Shown: positions 44,935 through 50,212 of the stretch, one piece after another
Layout of the letters: each line of letters opens with the position of its first letter
How positions within the stretch are numbered: the stretch's first letter is position 1
Notes under the pieces: generated by a model
The model's database searches: none
Told to the model about the DNA's origin: nothing
What the model saw: only the letters and a program-made list of their open reading frames with translations
Source of the DNA: Candidatus Cloacimonadota bacterium
GTDB taxonomy: Bacteria; Cloacimonadota; Cloacimonadia; JGIOTU-2
Length of the DNA stretch: 50,212 nt
Reading direction: 5' to 3'
Assembly (NCBI GenBank): GCA_018334695.1
Contig: JAGXLO010000008.1
Span: 1 to 50,212 of the forward strand
Position numbers and translations under genes: made by a program

Positions 44935-44956
44935 ATTCTTGTATTAATACAAGAAT
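44935..44956. promoter_or_regulatory. 22-bp perfect palindrome in the ssb leader
   Basis: ATTCTTGTATT at 44935-44945 is followed at once by its exact reverse complement to 44956. It begins a few bases after the predicted ssb transcription start and is 25 bp before ATG, as expected for a repressor operator. As RNA it would make a loopless stem, so a DNA-level role is more likely. Confidence 0.55.
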
Positions 44957-44981
44957 AAATAAATATAGGGAGGTCAGTTCT

Positions 44982-45329
44982 ATGACAAATAGAGCACCTA
45001 ATATCAACCAAATTACCATTTCAGGAAATCTTGTTAGAAAACCTGAAGTGCAATACGTGGGAGATAACGACACTGCGTTATGTAAAATCACATTGGCTAA
45101 CAATCGTTCTTATCTTAATAAAGATAAGGATTGGCAACAGGAGACAACCTTTGTAGATTGTGAAATTTGGGGAAGTCTTGCTGAAAGAGTTGAGAAAAAC
45201 TCTGATAAAGGTTCACCCTTAATAGTTGAAGGTGTTCTTAAACAAAACACCTGGGAAGACAAAAATGGAAATACACATTCAAAGTTGTTGATTAGAGCTC
45301 AGAAGATACATATTTTACAACAATCTTGA
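44982..45329 (+). CDS. ssb: Single-stranded DNA-binding protein, short form
   Basis: An OB-fold SSB of 115 residues. Family features: NQITISGNLVRKPEVQYVGD, CKITLANNRSY, FVDCEIWGSLAERV and SPLIVEGVLKQNTWEDKNG. The protein ends soon after the OB fold at KIHILQQS. It lacks the disordered linker and the acidic tip (DDDIPF-type) that recruits partner proteins in standard SSB. AGGGAGG precedes ATG. It has its own promoter, palindrome and terminator, so it is transcribed alone. Confidence 0.9.
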   Translation: MTNRAPNINQITISGNLVRKPEVQYVGDNDTALCKITLANNRSYLNKDKDWQQETTFVDCEIWGSLAERVEKNSDKGSPLIVEGVLKQNTWEDKNGNTHSKLLIRAQKIHILQQS

Positions 45330-45349
45330 ATTGGTCTGTCTTCTTTGAA

Positions 45350-45380
45350 AAGCCGGGAAGTAAAATTCTCGGCTTTTTTT
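45350..45380 (+). terminator. Intrinsic terminator after ssb
   Basis: AAGCCGGGAA (45350-45359) pairs with TTCTCGGCTT (45366-45375) with one G-U pair and a 6-nt loop, then a run of T. It lies 20 bp past the ssb stop. Confidence 0.9.
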
Positions 45381-45402
45381 ATTTTTTAATAGAAAGGAAA
45401 AT

Positions 45403-46221
45403 ATGAAATTAGATTTACATACCCATACTACTGCTTCAGACGGTTCTTATACACCGAATGAACTGGTAAAAACTGCTATTTCCAATAATTTGAAATATTT
45501 ATCTATTACTGACCACGATAATATCGAAGCATTAGAAGAAATATCAGAAATACCAGATAAATTGAATTTTATCAACGGAGTAGAAATAAGTGCAGAATTC
45601 TCAAAAACTTTACATATTCTTGGTTATAACTTTAATAAAAACAATTTAAAATTGAATAAAAAACTGAACGAACTGCAAGATTATCGAAAAAACAGGAATC
45701 ACAAGATGTTAGCTAATATGAAAAATAGAGGATTTCATATTACGTGGGAAGAATTAAAAGAAGAAGCAAAAGGAGAAATTGTTGGCAGACCACATTTCGC
45801 CAGTTTGATGGATAAAAAGGGTTATGTAAATTCTTACCAGGAAGCATTTGATAAATATCTAAAAAAAGGCGCTCCTCTATATTTGAATAAGAAGCGTTTA
45901 GCTCCAGATACAGCTATCGAATTGATCCTACAATCAAATGGCATACCTGTTATGGCTCATCCTTATCAAACACAACTAGATGAAGAAGATTTGGAAAGTC
46001 TCATAAAAAAATTGAGGAGTTATGGATTGCAAGGTATAGAGGTATTTTATTCACAACATACAGACAAACAAATTGAACAATATTTAAAATATGCAAAAAA
46101 ATATGAATTAGTAATTACTGCAGGCTCGGATTTTCATGGAACAAACAAAGAATATATTGAATTGGGTATGAATGTAAATAGAGAATATATTGAACCTTTT
46201 TTGGATAGGATTAATAAATAG
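45403..46221 (+). CDS. PHP-domain phosphoesterase (YciV/TrpH-like)
   Basis: A 272-residue PHP-family metal-dependent phosphoesterase. Metal-binding motifs in order: DLHTHTTASDGSYTPNELV (residues 4-22), ITDHDN, GVEISAEF, GRPHFASLM, VMAHPY and AGSDFHG. This order matches YciV-type enzymes, characterised in some bacteria as 3',5'-nucleotide bisphosphate phosphatase or 5'-3' RNase. If the former holds here, it would help clear pAp made when PAPS from the downstream sat-cysC enzyme is used. AAAGGA precedes ATG. Confidence 0.88.
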   Translation: MKLDLHTHTTASDGSYTPNELVKTAISNNLKYLSITDHDNIEALEEISEIPDKLNFINGVEISAEFSKTLHILGYNFNKNNLKLNKKLNELQDYRKNRNHKMLANMKNRGFHITWEELKEEAKGEIVGRPHFASLMDKKGYVNSYQEAFDKYLKKGAPLYLNKKRLAPDTAIELILQSNGIPVMAHPYQTQLDEEDLESLIKKLRSYGLQGIEVFYSQHTDKQIEQYLKYAKKYELVITAGSDFHGTNKEYIELGMNVNREYIEPFLDRINK

Positions 46222-46314
46222 GCGCAAGGCAAATAATTATAAATTTTCAATCGTAAACAACTTTATTTAAATTTAGTAATAATAGTGTACTACAAAATTG
46301 TGATGATACTAATC

Positions 46315-46341
46315 TTGACACTATAAATGACCCTTTAATTT
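46315..46341 (+). promoter_or_regulatory. Possible promoter of the sat-cysC gene
   Basis: TTGACA at 46315-46320 is perfect, but the only -10-like sequence (TAATTT at 46336, 15-bp spacing) is weak. It lies 34-60 bp before the start codon. Confidence 0.35.
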
Positions 46342-46374
46342 TTTGATTAAAAAAATAAGATAGGAGATAAATTG

Positions 46375-48249
46375 ATGTCAAATGTAATTCCAGAAGCGCA
46401 TGGTGGTATGGGACTTGTCTATCGGATAATACCTGAATTAGAGCGAGAAAAATTTGTTAGAAAAGCTAAAAAGAATGATATGTATACAATAAGCGATGCA
46501 GATCTTTCTATGTTTTATAGATTGGCAGATGGTGGGCTTTCTCCACTTACAGGACCAATGGGTAAAGATGAATTTTATCAGGTTTTGGACGAAGAGGTAA
46601 TTGAAAGAAATGGCAAGAAATTTGCCTGGACCATACCAATTGTCTTTCCTGCTTCCAAGCAAGAAGTTAATAATTTTACTATCGGTGAAAATGTTACAAT
46701 AAAAACTAAAGAAGGAGTTATAGTAGGAGTTATCGAATTGGAAGAAGTTTATCCCTTTGATAAAGATTACTATAATCAAAAAGTCTATGGCACAGATAGA
46801 AAAGATCATCCCGGACCTAAAATTGTTAATAATGATGAAAGGAAGTATCTTATTGCTGGAGATATCTGGGCTTTACCTCGCTTAAATTATCCTGAATTTG
46901 GAAAGTATATGCTTTCCCCGGCAGAGACTAGGGCTATGTTTGCAGAAAGAAAATGGGAAAGAATTATGGCATTTCAAACCAGAAATGCTCTGCATCGAGC
47001 TCATGAGTATGCTATGGTCTATGCAGCAGAGCAATTGACAAAAGAAGGACATTTTGCAGGAGCTGTTTTAAACCCTTTAGTTGGAGCCACAAAATCCGAT
47101 GATGTACCTGCTGATGTGCGTATGGAAACATACGAAGCTTTAATAAAAAGCAGAAAATTAGGTGAGGGTGATAAAGATAAAAGTATTTGGAAAAAAGCTG
47201 GATACGATTTAAATGAACAGATGGCATTGATTGGGCTTGATGTAAAAATGTACTATGCAGGTCCAAAAGAGGCTGTTATGCATGCAATCTATAGACAGAA
47301 TTTTGGATTTACAGATATCATTATTGGCAGAAAGCATGCTGATGCCCCATTTGATGATGGTGAAGCTGTTTGGGGTGATTTTGATGCTCATCACATTTTT
47401 GATAACCTTAAAGGAGAATTGAAAATTAGACCCGCTAAGGTTGGATTTGCTGCTTATTTTGAAGAATTGGGTAAAGTGCGTTTGATTAAAGATTATCCTG
47501 ATTTAAAGCCATTTCATATTTCTGGTAAAAAACTACGAAAACAGCTGCGCGAAGGTATGCCTGTAGATAACAGAGTTATTCGTGAACCTGTTGTAGAAGT
47601 TTTAGAAGAATATTATGAAAGAAAAAAACGACATAAGGAAAAAACAATAAAAAGTGATCATCTTACCTGGCATGATACGGGAATTTCCAAGCAAGACCGA
47701 GAAAGAAGAAATGGACATAAAGGTGTGGTGATATGGTTGACAGGACTATCAGGATCCGGAAAATCTACTATAGCAACTGAATTGCAAGCTTTTCTCTTTG
47801 AAAGAGGTTGCCATGTTTTTACCCTTGATGGCGATAATGTAAGACAGGGTTTAAACAGGAATCTTGGTTTTTCTCCTGAAGATAGAGGAGAAAATATTAG
47901 AAGAATTGGAGAAGTTGCAAAATTGTTTTCTGATTCAGGAACCATAGTTATTACATCATTTATTTCACCATATAAAAAAGGTAGAGATGAAGCCCGTTAT
48001 CTCGTGGATAAAGGTGACTTTGTAGAAGTATATGTTCAAGCTCCTGTTGGTGTATGTGAAAACAGAGATCCTAAAGGGCTATATAAAAAAGCAAGAGAAG
48101 GAATAATTAAAAACTTCACAGGAGTATCTGCTCCTTATGAAGAGCCGGAAAATCCTGAAATTGTTCTGGAGACAGACAAATTAGACGTCATTGAATCAGC
48201 AAAGAGAATAATACACTATCTGAGAGACAAGGAGATAATTCCGGAATAA
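46375..48249 (+). CDS. Bifunctional ATP sulfurylase / APS kinase (Sat-CysC fusion)
   Basis: A 624-residue fusion that makes PAPS from sulfate in two steps. The N-terminal ATP sulfurylase (about residues 1-400) has QTRNALHRAHE with His207 and His210, LNPLVGATKSDD and IGRKHADAP. The C-terminal APS kinase (about 448-624) has the P-loop GLSGSGKST at 457-465, LDGDNVRQGLNRNLGFSPED, RIGEVAKLF and the SFISPYKKGRDEAR block with the kinase Ser. I start at ATG 46375, eight bases after TAGGAG, not at the preceding TTG. A putative anion transporter follows. No reductase genes are seen, so PAPS for sulfation is the simpler reading. Confidence 0.95.
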   Translation: MSNVIPEAHGGMGLVYRIIPELEREKFVRKAKKNDMYTISDADLSMFYRLADGGLSPLTGPMGKDEFYQVLDEEVIERNGKKFAWTIPIVFPASKQEVNNFTIGENVTIKTKEGVIVGVIELEEVYPFDKDYYNQKVYGTDRKDHPGPKIVNNDERKYLIAGDIWALPRLNYPEFGKYMLSPAETRAMFAERKWERIMAFQTRNALHRAHEYAMVYAAEQLTKEGHFAGAVLNPLVGATKSDDVPADVRMETYEALIKSRKLGEGDKDKSIWKKAGYDLNEQMALIGLDVKMYYAGPKEAVMHAIYRQNFGFTDIIIGRKHADAPFDDGEAVWGDFDAHHIFDNLKGELKIRPAKVGFAAYFEELGKVRLIKDYPDLKPFHISGKKLRKQLREGMPVDNRVIREPVVEVLEEYYERKKRHKEKTIKSDHLTWHDTGISKQDRERRNGHKGVVIWLTGLSGSGKSTIATELQAFLFERGCHVFTLDGDNVRQGLNRNLGFSPEDRGENIRRIGEVAKLFSDSGTIVITSFISPYKKGRDEARYLVDKGDFVEVYVQAPVGVCENRDPKGLYKKAREGIIKNFTGVSAPYEEPENPEIVLETDKLDVIESAKRIIHYLRDKEIIPE

Positions 48250-48275
48250 AACGAGCTTAAAATGTAGAAAAATTT

Positions 48276-50051
48276 ATGGAAAATCAGGCACTATTCACTG
48301 GTATAATTGTCATATTAATGGCGATTGGGCTGGTGACTGAAAAAATAAAACCATCGCTCATTGTTTTTTCAGCTCTGTTTTTGTTGATTTTAGGAAATGT
48401 TATAACAATCGACGAGGCATTTGCCGGTTTTTCCAATACTGGTATGCTGACGGTTGGTTTTCTCTTTATTATTAGTGCAGCTTTGAAAAGTTCCGGGCTC
48501 GTAAAGAAAATCATTAATATTCTTTTGGGAGAACATAAGGTAAAAAGCTTTAATAGGTATATGAGACTTATGTTTCCGGTGGCGTTTTTTTCTGCTTTTT
48601 TGAATAACACCCCAATTGTAGCATCTCTTATACATGTTATTAAAAAATGGTCGCGCAGAACAAATATACCTGCCTCTAAATTCCTGATTCCGCTTTCTTA
48701 TTCTGCTCTGCTAGGCGGTATTTGTACTTTGATTGGGACGAGTACAAATTTAGTTATCCATGGCTTATTGCTGTCAAATGGATATAAAGGTTTTAGCTTC
48801 TTTCAGCTTAGTTTAGTGGGTGTTCCCACAGCGATACTAGGAATTGTTTTTGTCGCTTCTCTGGGCAAAAAATTTTTACCCAGACGCCGTGAACTGATTA
48901 ACAAATTGGATGAAACCACCCGCGAATTTGTTGCCGGAGTTATAGTAGGAGAAAATTATCCACATATTGGTGATACAATAAAACAAGCAGGATTGCGTCA
49001 TCTGAAAGGATTGTTTCTTTTCCAAATTATTAGAGACGATAGAATAATAACCCCTGTAACACCCCATGAAAAAATACAGGAAGATGACAGATTGTTTTTT
49101 ACTGGGTTGCCTGAAACTATTTATGAGCTACAAAAGATAAGTGGTCTCAAAATAGTGAAGAAGCCACATTTCAATGTATCAGATGTAGATTCAAACAAAT
49201 TAAAGACATATGAAGCAGTTGTATCTAATGTGTCTCCACTTATTGGTAAAACAGTGCGCGAGAGCCAGTTTAGAAAGAAGTATAATGCTGTAATTTTGGC
49301 AATTCATAGAAGCGGTGAGAGAATAAATAAGAAGGTTGGAAATATCAAATTAAGATTTGGAGATACCCTTTTTATTCTTGCTCGCAGAGGATTTGGTCGC
49401 AGATGGTATAATTCTAATGACTTTTCTCTTGTAACATCCAGTATTAATATTCATACCAAACCATCTTGGAAATCTAATACTGCCTTGGTAATTTTATTGG
49501 GTATGGTTTTATTTGCCGCTTTCAATATTGTACCAATAATCATCGCAGCCGCAGGAGCTGCAATTTTGATGCTACTGCTTAATATAATTAGTCTCCAGGA
49601 AGCACAGAATTCTGTTGACTGGCCAATACTGGTAATAATTGCTTCCTCTCTGGGTATTGGAAAAGCAGTAGAAAATTCTGGGTTAGCTTTTGTAATAGCG
49701 GATAATTTGATAGAACCACTGAATGTATTTGGCTCTATAGGAATAATCGCTGGTTTATATGTTTTAACCAGTCTTTGTACATGGCTAATACAGAATAATG
49801 CTGTCGCAGCTCTAATGTTTCCCGTTGCCCTCACCATCGCTAAATCAAACGGTCTTCCCATGGAACCGGTATTTATAACCTTAGCTATGGCTGCATCCTC
49901 AAGTTTTGTTAGTCCCATTGGTTATCAAACTAACCTTATGGTCTATAGTGCTGGTGGTTATAAAATTAAAGATTTTATGAGAATAGGTATTCCCATGAAT
50001 ATCTTCATCGGTGTTGTTGTTACGATTTTAGTTTATTTGCTGTATTTATAA
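48276..50051 (+). CDS. SLC13 (DASS) family anion transporter with two RCK_C domains
   Basis: A 591-residue membrane transporter. It has the two SLC13 substrate motifs, TLIGTSTNLVIHG (about residue 150) and SSFVSPIGYQTNLMVY near the end, between about ten or eleven membrane helices. The central soluble part (about 205-380) holds two TrkA_C/RCK_C-like domains (GDTIKQAGLRHLKGLFLFQI; GKTVRESQFRKKYNAVILAI). This layout is typical of SAC1-like putative sulfate transporters, and location 26 bp after sat-cysC supports sulfate as substrate. Dicarboxylate transport is the alternative. Confidence 0.9.
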   Translation: MENQALFTGIIVILMAIGLVTEKIKPSLIVFSALFLLILGNVITIDEAFAGFSNTGMLTVGFLFIISAALKSSGLVKKIINILLGEHKVKSFNRYMRLMFPVAFFSAFLNNTPIVASLIHVIKKWSRRTNIPASKFLIPLSYSALLGGICTLIGTSTNLVIHGLLLSNGYKGFSFFQLSLVGVPTAILGIVFVASLGKKFLPRRRELINKLDETTREFVAGVIVGENYPHIGDTIKQAGLRHLKGLFLFQIIRDDRIITPVTPHEKIQEDDRLFFTGLPETIYELQKISGLKIVKKPHFNVSDVDSNKLKTYEAVVSNVSPLIGKTVRESQFRKKYNAVILAIHRSGERINKKVGNIKLRFGDTLFILARRGFGRRWYNSNDFSLVTSSINIHTKPSWKSNTALVILLGMVLFAAFNIVPIIIAAAGAAILMLLLNIISLQEAQNSVDWPILVIIASSLGIGKAVENSGLAFVIADNLIEPLNVFGSIGIIAGLYVLTSLCTWLIQNNAVAALMFPVALTIAKSNGLPMEPVFITLAMAASSSFVSPIGYQTNLMVYSAGGYKIKDFMRIGIPMNIFIGVVVTILVYLLYL

Positions 50052-50080
50052 TATAAAACATTTTTGAAAAGGAAAAAATT

Positions 50081-50212
50081 ATGAAGAATAAAAAAAGGAT
50101 ACTTGTTACGGGAGCAGCAGGATTTATCGGATTTCATCTCTGCAAGAGACTTATTAATATGAATTATGACGTAGTTGGACTTGATAATATTAATGATTAC
50201 TATGATGTAGGT
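50081..50212 (+). CDS. NAD-dependent nucleotide-sugar epimerase (partial, cut by window end)
   Basis: The first 44 codons of a short-chain dehydrogenase-type sugar epimerase. The Rossmann motif is [16 protein letters not shown], and the Asp of [11 protein letters not shown] would bind the adenine ribose. The DNINDYYD wording resembles UDP-glucuronate 4-epimerases. AAAAGGA precedes ATG, and it follows the transporter by 29 bp. It fits the amino-sugar genes at 43033-44902. Confidence 0.85.
   Translation, partial: MKNKKRILVTGAAGFIGFHLCKRLINMNYDVVGLDNINDYYDVG

Overview
The window is AT-rich bacterial DNA that carries one of the most conserved gene blocks in bacteria. The base composition, the zinc-type ribosomal proteins, the FGE-sulfatase-like lipoproteins and the merged rif-str-S10-spc-alpha ribosomal locus suggest an uncultured anaerobe of the FCB group. 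Candidatus Cloacimonadota is my best guess, but this is inference and was not checked against a database.

Layout. (1) 1-3560, minus strand: two tandem copies of a lipoprotein gene, the outer one cut by the window edge. The gene has an N-terminal beta-rich region and a C-terminal FGE-sulfatase-type domain. Between the copies lie gene debris (a frameshifted ORF and a truncated YgjP-type metallopeptidase) and a long inverted repeat. (2) 3902-9983, plus strand: secD-secF-rsmD-cysS, then an unusual DUF362/ferredoxin protein with an apparent signal peptide. (3) 10328-12914: tRNA-Thr-Tyr-Gly-Thr, tuf, rpmG, tRNA-Trp, secE, nusG. The four tRNAs before tuf have the same order and anticodons as thrU-tyrU-glyT-thrT-tufB in Escherichia coli. 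(4) 12925-40981: rplKAJL-rpoBC-rpsLG-fusA-S10-spc-alpha, essentially uninterrupted, ending with secY, adk, map, infA, rpmJ, rpsM, rpsK, rpsD, rpoA and rplQ. rpmD (L30) is missing from its usual place between rpsE and rplO. (5) 40982-41560: a promoter, a short C-rich structured RNA with an intrinsic terminator, and a one-gene unit for a small exported protein. (6) 41850-50212: metK, a hexapeptide acyltransferase and a DegT aminotransferase (amino-sugar synthesis), ssb with a palindromic leader, a PHP phosphoesterase, a sat-cysC fusion, an SLC13 transporter and the start of a nucleotide-sugar epimerase.

How it fits together. Regions 3 and 4 make the translation and transcription machinery plus the Sec translocase core (SecE and SecY here, SecDF nearby). 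Region 6 reads as a small metabolic and cell-surface module: sulfate or another anion enters through the SLC13 protein, the sat-cysC product makes PAPS, and the acyltransferase, aminotransferase and epimerase modify UDP-sugars, perhaps for a sulfated surface polymer.

The strongest candidate for something undescribed is the roughly 95-nt RNA at about 41034-41130. It has its own promoter-like sequence, C-rich unpaired segments that include a CCTCCT anti-Shine-Dalgarno match, and a perfect-stem terminator. Next are perfect palindromes sharing a TATTAATA core, one over the promoter of the lipoprotein gene and one in the ssb leader, and the exported DUF362/ferredoxin protein.
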